Below, piece after piece: positions 8,701 to 14,914 of a DNA stretch of 41,326 nucleotides. Numbering within the stretch: position 1 is the stretch's first letter; the number at the start of each line of letters is the position of its first letter. The DNA comes from Clostridia bacterium (lineage in GTDB: Bacteria > Bacillota > Clostridia > Oscillospirales > Acutalibacteraceae): positions 1 to 41,326 of the forward strand of contig JAKSQM010000013.1 of NCBI GenBank assembly GCA_024404115.1. The letters are read 5' to 3'. The position numbers and the translations under genes are program-made. Below the pieces are notes generated by a model. The model saw only the letters and a program-made list of their open reading frames with translations, was not told the DNA's origin and searched no databases.

Positions 8701-10660
8701 TGTTTACGACACCGTAGTTAAGGCTGTATTTAACTGTGCCTGTTGAGTTGTAGCCAACAACACCGCCAACATAGAATCCGCCAAGCACCTCACCGGAGTT
8801 ATAGCAGTTGTTTACACCGTCGCCAGAGTTGAAGCCTACAACACCGCCGTAATAGTTTGAGTTTGCAACACCTGTTACAAGTCCGTTATTGAAGCACTGA
8901 GAAACTGTTGCCCTTGTGTTATAGCCGACAATTCCGCCAACAGAGGCACCGCCAGAATATGTGCATTTAACAGTGCCAACATTGTAGCTTGTTTCAACTG
9001 TGCCAACGTTATATCCTGCAATACCGCCGATATATTTCTGTCCGTTTACTTCACCGTCATTGCAAGAAAGTGAAATTTTGCCTGCGTTGTAGCCTGCAAC
9101 GGCACCGACATTTTCTGTGCCTTTAATAAGTCCGTCCATCATAACAACATTCTGAACAACACCGCCTGTGCCGATATATCCAAAAAGTCCCTGATTCTTT
9201 GTGCCGTCAACATAAACGCCTGCAATGTTGTAGCCGTTACCGTTGAATGTGCCTGTGAACGGATAACTCTGTGTGCCGATTGGCTTCCATATATTTGTTA
9301 AAGTTGTATCGTCTGTGATGAAAATATTAAGAAGCAGGTTGTCCATAAGTCTTGCCTTTGCGGCAGAGTTTCTTTCAACCCCTGCAAGTGTACCGTTTAC
9401 AAGACCTGCAAACCATGCAAGGTTGTCGGGTGTTCTGATAAGATACCAGCCTGCGGAGTCCTTATCGGGCTGTTCAACACCGCCTGCCCATACTGATGTT
9501 TCAAGCATAAAAACAAGCACGGGGAAGCCGTCATTGATAACCATATAGTCATATGAAAAAGCGTTTGCATTTTCGTTAAGCTCACGGACAAATGAGAACT
9601 TTTTCATTTCTGCAAGTGTTCTTGCAACAGCTCTTGTGTCGCCAACAATTGTTGAATCCTTGCAGTAATAGCAGTTAAGGTATTCACCGCCAAGTGAATA
9701 GCCTGCAATTGCGCCAACATCATCTATTGCGTCAATTGTGGATGAAACCAAGCCGATAACATAGCATGAAATAACCTTTGAATATGAAACAAATCCAACA
9801 ATACCGCCGATAGCCTTTGGACCAGAGATTTTACCCATGAAATAACAGCCCTTTAACGAGCTTGCTGAAAGTGCGCCAACAATACCGCCAGATCTGCCGA
9901 TATTGACCGCCTGACTTTTAACAATGGCAGTTGAGTAACATTCGTTGACCTGTGTGTTTGCTTCGCCATAGCCTAAAATACCGCCTGTTCTGAGGTTGCC
10001 TGTTACACTGCCCTTTGAGAAGCACTGCATAACCCTTGAGAAGCTGATGGCATGACCTGCAACACCGCCAACGCTGTTTGATGTGGAGGTAACTGTTCCG
10101 TTGTATGAGCAGTTTTTAATAATGCCGTAGCTTATGTATCCGCACACACCGCCTGTGTTTTCAAGACCTGCAATGTTTGAATTTTTAACTTCAAGGTCGT
10201 GAATAACAGTTGGTGGAGTGGGAACAAAAATTTCTTCAGAAGTGTCATCTTCATCGTCAATAACAGGCTTTTCTGTGGCAATGTAGCCGAAAAGACCGCA
10301 GTTATCAACAGCATTTTTAATGCTGACACCGCTGATGTAATGACCGTTTCCGTCAAATTCGCCCTTAAAAGGCTTTGCCGCAGAGCCGATTGGAATCCAC
10401 TCTCTTAAATAGCTGCCAACAGAGTTAAGCATAATATCGTCTGTAAGCTTTGCTTTAATAGAGGAACTGCCGTTGTTTACCTGTGCGGCAAACCAAGCCA
10501 GCTTTTCTGCTGTGTTTATCTGATAGTAACCGCCGGAAAGCGTGGGAACGGCTGTACCGCCTGTCCATACCGAGCTTGCCGCAACGGCTGAGAAAAGAGG
10601 CTGAATAACTGTCAGCAACATAATCATTGCCAAAAGCACAGAAAACAGTTTTTTCTTCAT
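5756..10660 (-). CDS. Giant secreted GLUG/beta-helix protein with C-terminal dockerin
   Basis: A 1634-residue exported protein. A signal peptide (MKKKLFSVLLAMIMLLTVI...) ends near residues 27-30. Two modules starting SVW-x-GG (at about 30 and 390) are each followed by GLUG-type repeats (VGGVAGY, GGIVGYN, GLFGYI), which build a beta-helix. The middle (about 780-1440) has repeats of the polymorphic membrane protein type (GGAIYNNSG, NISGGEI), again a right-handed beta-helix. The C-terminus carries a small beta domain and a dockerin: first calcium loop GDVDCDGFIDGMDAV, second, more degenerate loop ADIDGSGAGDETDAQ. The protein is probably docked to a cohesin-bearing scaffold, as adhesin or polysaccharide-binding/degrading part; no catalytic residues can be assigned. 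ATG at 10660 is chosen over the in-frame TTG at 10678 because AAAGGGATG lies in front of it and a lipid-like signal follows directly. galM follows in the same operon. Confidence 0.85.
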   Translation of the reverse strand: MKKKLFSVLLAMIMLLTVIQPLFSAVAASSVWTGGTAVPTLSGGYYQINTAEKLAWFAAQVNNGSSSIKAKLTDDIMLNSVGSYLREWIPIGSAAKPFKGEFDGNGHYISGVSIKNAVDNCGLFGYIATEKPVIDDEDDTSEEIFVPTPPTVIHDLEVKNSNIAGLENTGGVCGYISYGIIKNCSYNGTVTSTSNSVGGVAGHAISFSRVMQCFSKGSVTGNLRTGGILGYGEANTQVNECYSTAIVKSQAVNIGRSGGIVGALSASSLKGCYFMGKISGPKAIGGIVGFVSYSKVISCYVIGLVSSTIDAIDDVGAIAGYSLGGEYLNCYYCKDSTIVGDTRAVARTLAEMKKFSFVRELNENANAFSYDYMVINDGFPVLVFMLETSVWAGGVEQPDKDSAGWYLIRTPDNLAWFAGLVNGTLAGVERNSAAKARLMDNLLLNIFITDDTTLTNIWKPIGTQSYPFTGTFNGNGYNIAGVYVDGTKNQGLFGYIGTGGVVQNVVMMDGLIKGTENVGAVAGYNAGKISLSCNDGEVNGQKYIGGIAGYNVGTVETSYNVGTVKCTYSGGASVGGIVGYNTRATVSQCFNNGLVTGVANSNYYGGVVGFNSGDGVNNCYNSGEVLGGFYVGGVVGYNSTGTVKYSLNYGVVNSLNSTNSNTNNFIGYNYGTCTITNCYYDSTIENTTYNNGNGANPKKTEELTGSSASYNLGLQSGKWSNKYDDDYYRYYPQFYMLYYSGYSKVRDDSLESVRVVKDTYNVKLKIDGANDTFFSDIQSAVTSLENRTGTIVPIRNLTVNSTVNIPNTVTIHGEGFKKYVTKGAELEGPMFNVTGTLTLGDIKDGSDENVLLVLDGYGITSDSALISVTGRGKVNLNAGVSIVNNSSTDMGSAFYVDSDATLNVKGGIIRNNTTTSDGGAVYNDMGNVNISGGYIIGNQSSVARGGAIYNNSGIVNISGGEISENYGKTYGGAIYSIGTDAEVTISNDALIKGNYANAGGGIFINAGTVTMTGGTICENFAYKKHGSTATTGGGGGVSINSNGIFQMTGGTICHNYVYNNVGAGFGVADFGTFQMSGDALITENDVLVAKNRSINLTDKLNAAGTVAVITPANYTTSTVVLSGEKVGVNYTKFQITPQSGTPWYVNSIGVLMNTAVVNVASLSKFGAYAVDYVSVAQAVKEVKAGESGIITIIADNTINETVKVYGDVTILSETDSTYTSMRSGTFTGTLFEVQPGGTLRLGFTEAKTWGEDVSEDGEDFFTLDSVGGKYILDGGYAYNQAQGTSLITVKAGGTLYTYNDFQMQNGCAKTGGNIDVSGTMFMYGGEFVNNIGVNGGAINIASTGKVALLGGRILSNTVKDGGLGKAIYNAGTLVRAENVYEYTQDEEVVSTKNTFTTVADNNDVYLSTGKTVELDKVTTTVLLSSSDDAPETVKVSAPKMILTSSFYYAGMPVISGKDVGIHYTEFGIGDDGYYVLPDGTIGYNRLIATNNSGLKIDRKDNLISGFDTSLTVADYTSQFLNTEKIEIRNAEGNVIADDGHITTGSTISLYNESETEIIDMATVVIIGDVDCDGFIDGMDAVYISAIAQGLFANGGLTPAQFRAADIDGSGAGDETDAQYIQSCGLKINTVDQSV

Positions 10661-10717
10661 ATTATCATCCCTTTGCAATATTTATTTTAAATATAGAATT
10701 ACACCTATACATATTAT

Positions 10718-10746
10718 ATTATAAACGATTTTTAATTTTTTGTATA
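10718..10746 (-). promoter_or_regulatory. Promoter of the dockerin protein gene
   Basis: On the minus strand, TATACA (10741-10746), a 17-bp spacer and TATAAT (10718-10723), about 60 bp before the ATG at 10660. Confidence 0.6.
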
Positions 10747-10787
10747 GTAGTATAATTGCATAATTATTTATATCCCTTTTGTTAAAA

Positions 10788-10806
10788 TTTACACTGTGAG
10801 TGTAAA
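10788..10806. promoter_or_regulatory. Perfect palindrome TTTACACT-gtg-AGTGTAAA
   Basis: An 8-bp perfect inverted repeat with a 3-bp centre, 42 bp upstream of the -35 box of the dockerin gene promoter and 80 bp past the ddh stop. It could be an operator for the dockerin gene or a short extra hairpin after ddh. The short loop and flanking A/T make both possible. Confidence 0.4.
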
Positions 10807-10841
10807 AAAGAAAATTAGAGTGCAAATTTAGTAAGTAAAAA

Positions 10842-10872
10842 CTCTGAAAAATTGCCGTTGAATTCTTCAGAG
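10842..10872 (-). terminator. Terminator of dapB-ddh
   Basis: On the minus strand CTCTGAAGAATT, a 7-nt loop and AATTTTTCAGAG form a stem followed by TTTTT. It starts about 14 bp past the ddh stop. Confidence 0.75.
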
Positions 10873-10885
10873 CTTCAATGTGAAT

Positions 10886-11860
10886 TTATAAAAATTTATG
10901 TATGATTTCTTCGCTGTCCGTTGGCATCAGCATTGCTGGCGGAACATCAAAAAGAGTTATGCAACCTCGCTTATTTTCTTTAAAAAGTCTATGTACCCCA
11001 CGGGCGCAGGCAACAAGCACGCTCCCTGTGAATTGCGGATTGCTTTCAAGTGAAAGTCGAAACTCCATTGTGTGATTAGAGCCGTCTGCCGTATTGCCGT
11101 TTCTGATAACCCATCCGCCGTGTGGCATGGCGGTGTGGTTTGCCAAAATTTCCTCTTTTGAAACAAAATTCACCGTTGTGTCATAATCCTTAAAATATTT
11201 GTGCGACTTTATTTCTTTTTCGATTTTTTCTTTGTCTGCTCCGTCTTTCAGCGCAACAAAACATTCCCTCGTGTGCTTCTCTTTGTCTGTAAGGTCGGGC
11301 ATTTCGCCGTGCTGCACCATTCCCAACGCAGAAAAAACAGGGTTTGTGTATTCCACCGCATCTGCCACACCGTCAATTTTACGCAGTGCGTTTGAATGTC
11401 CCTGACTTACACCTCTGCCCCAGAATGTGTAGTCCCTCCCCACAGGCAAAACAGCGTTCATATAAAGCCTGCTGAGTGAAAACAGACCAGGGTCCCACCC
11501 TGCGGAAATCAGCGAAAGTCTGCCGCCTTTCCGTGCCGAAAAATCAACATTTTTAAAGTGGGTCAAAATTTCTTTGTGATTGTCAAAGGAATCCACAACA
11601 TTAAAATTTTCTGAAAGAACAGGTGTGGTTTGGGGCAGGTCGTTACTGCTGCCGCCGCAGTTAATTAAAACATCAATTTCATTTTTAAAATCAGTAATTT
11701 TTTCGTAAGAAATTACATCACAATTTTCTGCTTTTATTTTCAGCTTTTCGGGGCTTCTTCTTGTGAAAATATGCGTCAGCTTCATATCTTCACATTGCGT
11801 CAAAGCCAGCTCCACCCCTCTGCCAAGATTTCCGTAACCACAAATGCCAACTCTTATCAA
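10886..11860 (-). CDS. ddh: meso-Diaminopimelate D-dehydrogenase
   Basis: A 324-residue NADPH-dependent enzyme that reductively aminates tetrahydrodipicolinate directly to meso-diaminopimelate, for peptidoglycan and lysine. The N-terminal nucleotide-binding motif GICGYGNLG (5-13) and the family stretches SAGWDPGLFSLSR, WGRGVSQGHSNALR and ARGVHRLF are present; the length matches Ddh of Clostridium and Corynebacterium. The start is TTG at 11858-11860: the ribosome site AGGGTGA overlaps the TAG stop of dapB and no ATG lies in a better place. The gap to dapB is 9 bp, so the pair is an operon running two consecutive pathway steps. This one-step route replaces the succinylase, acetylase or aminotransferase branches. 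Confidence in the function is high. Confidence 0.95.
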   Translation of the reverse strand: MIRVGICGYGNLGRGVELALTQCEDMKLTHIFTRRSPEKLKIKAENCDVISYEKITDFKNEIDVLINCGGSSNDLPQTTPVLSENFNVVDSFDNHKEILTHFKNVDFSARKGGRLSLISAGWDPGLFSLSRLYMNAVLPVGRDYTFWGRGVSQGHSNALRKIDGVADAVEYTNPVFSALGMVQHGEMPDLTDKEKHTRECFVALKDGADKEKIEKEIKSHKYFKDYDTTVNFVSKEEILANHTAMPHGGWVIRNGNTADGSNHTMEFRLSLESNPQFTGSVLVACARGVHRLFKENKRGCITLFDVPPAMLMPTDSEEIIHKFL

Positions 11861-11869
11861 AAAATCACC

Positions 11870-12598
11870 CTACTTAATTAAATTTTTCATATTATAAAGA
11901 CCTGTGCTTCTGCTCACAATGAACCGTGCCGCATTGATTGCCCCCTCAGCATAAAGCGCCCTCGAATGAACCTCGTGCTTTATAGAAATCGTCTGATACT
12001 CCGTTGAAATAATCACCTCATGTATGCCGTTCACATTGCCTCTTCTTACCGATTGCACACCGATATGATTTTTCTCACGCTTATACTGACCGTTACGGCT
12101 TGCAATTATCTGCGGATTTTTCATCGTTTCGCCTAAAGAGCGGGCAAGCATCAACGCACTTCCGCTGGGTGAATCCAGCTTGCTGTTGTGGTGCGTTTCG
12201 ATAATTTCAATATCGCTGTTTTCTAAAGAAAGTGCCGTTTTCACCGCAAGCTCTTCAAGAAGTGCAATGCCCGTTGACATATTGGAGCAATAAAAAATGC
12301 CGATTTTTTCGCTTGCCTTTCTTATGAGCGATTGCTCAAACTCCGTATGCCCCGTGGTGGCAATAACCGCAGGTATTCGGCGGCGAATGGCATATTCAAG
12401 CACTTCACGGGCGGAGCTGTGATGAGAAAAATCCACCAAAACGCTTGCCTCACCTCTGTATTCCATCAGCGAATGAAAGCAGTCTGTGCCGTATTTATCC
12501 ACACGGGCGCAGATTTCAACATCGTCATTCCTTTCCACAAAATCGCAAATTTCTCTGCCCATTTTTCCGCAAGCACCGTTAAGCACAATTTTAATCAT
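11870..12598 (-). CDS. dapB: 4-Hydroxy-tetrahydrodipicolinate reductase
   Basis: A 242-residue NAD(P)H reductase of the diaminopimelate/lysine pathway, producing the tetrahydrodipicolinate that Ddh uses next. The Rossmann motif GACGKMGR (8-15) is followed by the catalytic signature ETHHNSKLDSPSGSA (H136, H137, K140), which binds substrate and donates the proton. The DFSHH and ATTGH elements are also in place. Length is slightly short of the 250-270 residues usual for DapB, but no domain is missing. Start ATG with GGTGA upstream. It is transcribed away from rnhA, with only 94 bp between the two starts. Confidence 0.95.
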   Translation of the reverse strand: MIKIVLNGACGKMGREICDFVERNDDVEICARVDKYGTDCFHSLMEYRGEASVLVDFSHHSSAREVLEYAIRRRIPAVIATTGHTEFEQSLIRKASEKIGIFYCSNMSTGIALLEELAVKTALSLENSDIEIIETHHNSKLDSPSGSALMLARSLGETMKNPQIIASRNGQYKREKNHIGVQSVRRGNVNGIHEVIISTEYQTISIKHEVHSRALYAEGAINAARFIVSRSTGLYNMKNLIK

Positions 12599-12622
12599 AA
12601 AATCACCAACTGCAAAAATTTG

Positions 12623-12652
12623 TTGACATCTTTTTCTTGTAATATTTATAAA
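12623..12652 (+). promoter_or_regulatory. Promoter of rnhA
   Basis: TTGACA at 12623-12628, 18-bp spacer, TATAAA at 12647-12652, 41 bp before the start codon. It lies in the divergent dapB/rnhA spacer. Confidence 0.6.
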
Positions 12653-12692
12653 AAAATGTTATGATTTATTCATCAAATTAAAGAGGCGAATT

Positions 12693-13133
12693 ATGAAGCA
12701 GATAGAAATTTTTACAGACGGAGCCTGTTCGGGCAACCCCGGTCCAGGTGGATGGGCGGCAATTTTAAGATACAAGGGCAAAGAAAAAGAGCTTTCGGGC
12801 AGCGAAAAAGAAACCACCAACAACCGAATGGAGCTGACGGCGGTTATTGAGGCACTGAAAGCGTTGAAAGAGCCGTGCGAGGTTGAGCTTTTCACAGATT
12901 CAAAATATGTCTGCGATGCTATAAATCAGCGTTGGGTGTATTCGTGGCAGGCAAAGGGTTGGCGCAAGGCAGATAAAAAGCCTGCACTTAATGTGGATTT
13001 GTGGGAACAGCTTTTACCGCTTCTCAAAGCAAATAAAGTTAAATTCAACTGGCTTAAAGGTCATGCAGGGCATCCCGAAAATGAGCGTTGCGACAAGATG
13101 GCAGTTGAAGAATATTCAAAATACTTAAAATAA
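12693..13133 (+). CDS. rnhA: Ribonuclease HI
   Basis: A 146-residue enzyme that cleaves the RNA strand of RNA-DNA hybrids, removing R-loops and primers. The complete active site is visible: D9 ([13 protein letters not shown]), E47 (NNRMEL), D69 (FTDSKY), H124 ([10 protein letters not shown]) and D134. The region around residues 80-100 ([11 protein letters not shown]) is the basic handle found in E. coli-type RNase HI and missing from many Gram-positive homologues. The gene is monocistronic: its own TTGACA promoter precedes it and a long hairpin terminator follows. Confidence 0.97.
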   Translation: MKQIEIFTDGACSGNPGPGGWAAILRYKGKEKELSGSEKETTNNRMELTAVIEALKALKEPCEVELFTDSKYVCDAINQRWVYSWQAKGWRKADKKPALNVDLWEQLLPLLKANKVKFNWLKGHAGHPENERCDKMAVEEYSKYLK

Positions 13134-13384
13134 TGGGACTGCCGCCTTTAGCGCAGACCGAAAAGTAAAAAATATAAAAAAGAAAAAGATGGTTTTAAAA
13201 GTAAAATTTACTGTTTAAGACCATCTTTGTTTTAATATGAAGTTTTTTCAATAATTGATTTTACTTTTCTAAGCGTTTTTTCGCTCTCGGAGTATCGCAT
13301 ACACCTTCGGGACGAAGAAAACGCTTTCTGCATCTAAATTCGGCAGCCCCACTTAAAAATTTCGGCAGCCCCCACTCATTCTTA
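13134..13384. repeat. Structured spacer between rnhA and the ECF gene
   Basis: This 250-bp gap between convergent genes holds no convincing ORF but several nested inverted repeats. The outer pair is GGGACTGCCG (about 13136) against CGGCAGCCCC (13342 and again at about 13366). A second pair, AAGCGTTTTTTCG (13276) against CGAAGAAAACGCTT (about 13315), encloses 29 nt. The rnhA terminator hairpin lies inside. It may be a small non-autonomous element or a structured RNA; no match to a known RNA family was recognised. Confidence 0.4.
13185..13232 (+). terminator. Long hairpin after rnhA
   Basis: AAAGATGGTTTTAAA and TTTAAGACCATCTTT pair around the self-complementary AGTAAAATTTACT, giving a stem of about 20 bp, followed by GTTTT. 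It sits between convergent genes and could serve both. Confidence 0.65.
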
Positions 13385-13387
13385 TTT

Positions 13388-13927
13388 TTATTTGCTTTGA
13401 TTTTTCACTATTTTTTCATATGCGATAACAAGAATCGGTATGAGAACAATCTGAATGATAATGGCAGGGATAGCGTTTGTGAATGCCCCTGCGATAAATG
13501 CAGGTATGCCGAAATCCGCCTTGCCTAAGCCGTAGAGAACAGCCCTTGCAATGCCCCAAACGGCTCTGCCAAGGAGCATGGCGGTAATAAGCGAAACATA
13601 AATATAAGGCTTTTTCTTTGGCAGACATTTATACATAAGACCAGCCACAAGTCCGTATGCGGCAAGCTCAAAAGCCATTGAAATACCGATTGGAATAATG
13701 GGCGGCATGGAAAAAATCAGAAAACGCAGAAGCGGAGCTATGAAACCGATAACAAGACCGTAAATCGGCCCGCAGATGAATCCGCACAAAAGCACAGGGA
13801 GGTGCATGGGGCAAAGTGCGTTGCCAAGCTGTTGAAGCTGACCTGTAATAAGCGGCAAAATCAGCGCAAGCGCAAGCAGCATTGCCGAAATAACTGTTTT
13901 ATTAAGATTGTTTCTTTTTGATGACAT
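13388..13927 (-). CDS. ECF transporter S component, substrate unassigned
   Basis: A 179-residue hydrophobic protein with about six membrane segments, resembling the substrate-binding subunit of energy-coupling-factor vitamin transporters (ECF S, Pfam ECF_trnsprt type). Recognisable features are an N-terminal helix rich in A/L, the loop GNALCPMHLPVLLCGFICG and the motif GLVAGLMY before a basic loop KCLPKKK. Such proteins work with a shared EcfA/A'/T module, which is not in this window. The start is ATG at 13927 (or the adjacent ATG at 13930), 7 nt behind GAGG; the in-frame start at 13984 is excluded because it would lie within the promoter -35 box. The leader is only about 20 nt, too short for a riboswitch, so the vitamin cannot be guessed that way. 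Confidence 0.8.
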   Translation of the reverse strand: MSSKRNNLNKTVISAMLLALALILPLITGQLQQLGNALCPMHLPVLLCGFICGPIYGLVIGFIAPLLRFLIFSMPPIIPIGISMAFELAAYGLVAGLMYKCLPKKKPYIYVSLITAMLLGRAVWGIARAVLYGLGKADFGIPAFIAGAFTNAIPAIIIQIVLIPILVIAYEKIVKNQSK

Positions 13928-13955
13928 CATTTCACCTCGCAATTTTGATGTGTGG

Positions 13956-13984
13956 ATTATATCACAAAAATTCCTGCTTTGCAA
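13956..13984 (-). promoter_or_regulatory. Promoter of the ECF S-component gene
   Basis: On the minus strand TTGCAA (13979-13984), exactly 17 bp, then TATAAT (13956-13961), with the extended TGA just before it. Transcription should start near 13949, about 20 nt before the start codon. Confidence 0.75.
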
Positions 13985-14039
13985 TAAATCGAATAAAATA
14001 TTATAATTATAGAAATTTGTGGGGAATCATTTCAAATGA

Positions 14040-14606
14040 ATATTTAATTAGGTGAGTAGCTTGCTATTCTCGAATTTGCACTGTGCTTTAAATTATAATT
14101 GTAGTGGATGGCGTCCTCGATATTCCGTTCTGAATATCAGCACAATATAAATTTGAACGAATAGTTGTCGGCATCGTCATTGCGAGCGAAGCCGTGGAAA
14201 TTCAAATATCTGTTTAATTTTAAACAAACAATCCTCCCGACTCACTGCGTGAGCCACCCTCCTTTACACGCCGACCGCCCACAACCACCGCCCACAACCA
14301 CCGCCCACAACCACCACCCACGCCCCACGGGGTTCATCCCCGTGTCTACAAGGTGAATTATATTCACAATGCAACTAAAAAAAGCACCGAGCTTCCCGTC
14401 GCCCCTTGACAGGGGAGATGTCATCGCAGATGACAGAGGGGTAGAACTTGAAGTAAAGAGATGTAGTGTGTAGGGGATGGCGTCCTCGACATCCCGTTCT
14501 GAATATCAGCACAAATTTAAATTTGAACGAAAAATACGGGAGATTTATTCTTAAATTCCGCACAAATCCGCTTGATTTGTAGCGTTAAAAGTATAAGCAC
14601 ACTGTA
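14040..14606. repeat. Intergenic repeat island 2
   Basis: No gene is supported. It contains a copy of the CCGTTCTGAATATCAG module at 14101-14160, the CATTGCGAG module at 14176, a CCCTCCTTTACAC half-module at 14255, a GC-rich tandem array, a CCCCACGGGGTTCATCCCCG hairpin at about 14322, the two-hairpin CCCCTTGACAGGGG module at 14396-14450, and a second CCCGTTCTGAATATCAG copy at 14470-14545. The same modules occur in the same relative order in islands 1 and 6. Confidence 0.8.
14276..14314. repeat. 13-bp tandem repeat, CGCCCACAACCAC
   Basis: Three consecutive 13-bp copies directly before the CCCCACGGGG hairpin. It occupies the same position as the 10-bp array at 523-579, so this site in the module seems prone to tandem expansion. 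Confidence 0.85.
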
Positions 14607-14764
14607 GTACCTTGTAACAGCTAAAACTTTACGATACTATGCGGCATCTGATTTCGCCATGCTTCGTTTTCCGCCTTGAGGGGCGTCAGCCCATCTGCGT
14701 CGTCAGCCTTGCCTGACAAAATCATATTTGCATCCTATGTAAACTTTTAACTGTTACAAGGTAC
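14607..14764. mobile_element. 158-bp MITE-like element with terminal inverted repeats
   Basis: The ends GTACCTTGTAACAG...(14607) and its complement ending at 14764 form terminal inverted repeats matching at 24 of 26 positions. It is flanked by TA on both sides (14605-14606 and 14765-14766), as expected for a TA target-site duplication of IS630/Tc1-mariner-type elements. It interrupts a repeat module whose intact form (CGTAGGGGCGAACTGC) appears at about 24399, 29119 and 29899, so the empty site is visible in this same window. The 158 bp contain no ORF, so it would need a transposase supplied in trans. Subterminal parts (CTGATTT/AAATCA) are also complementary, so the whole element may fold. Confidence 0.85.
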
Positions 14765-14812
14765 TAGGGGCGAACTGTGTTCGCCAGCTTTGCGTTACAA
14801 CTGCTGCTCCCG
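14765..14812. repeat. Right half of the interrupted GGGGCGAACTG module
   Basis: This stretch continues the module split by the MITE: GGGGCGAACTGTGTTCGCCAG, then CTTTGCGTTACAAC. GGCGAACTGTGTTCGCC is itself a small hairpin. Uninterrupted copies lie at 24399-24440, 29119-29195 and 29899-29970. Confidence 0.8.
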
Positions 14813-14871
14813 TATATATTTGCCCCCTCAAAAAAATTATATTTTATGTGGAATAATGGAAAAATATGTGA

Positions 14872-14877
14872 TATAAT
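14872..14877 (+). promoter_or_regulatory. Probable -10 box of the TIR-MORN gene
   Basis: TATAAT lies 37 bp before the GTG start at 14915. The -35 position (14849-14854, TGGAAT) is a poor match, so the promoter may need an activator. Its place excludes the longer in-frame start at 14777. Confidence 0.45.
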
Positions 14878-14914
14878 GCAATGTAGCGAAGAAAAACGGA
14901 CTGGAGTGAGCTTT

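Noticed and set aside
13928-13984. Riboswitch or longer start for the ECF S component
   Set aside because: TTGCAA-N17-TATAAT at 13956-13984 puts the start of transcription about 20 nt before the ATG, so there is neither a leader RNA nor coding room.
14777-14914. N-terminal extension of the TIR-MORN protein (ATG at 14777)
   Set aside because: The extension spans repeat DNA and the TATAAT box, has no ribosome site, and the TIR fold starts right at GTG 14915 with GGAG ahead.
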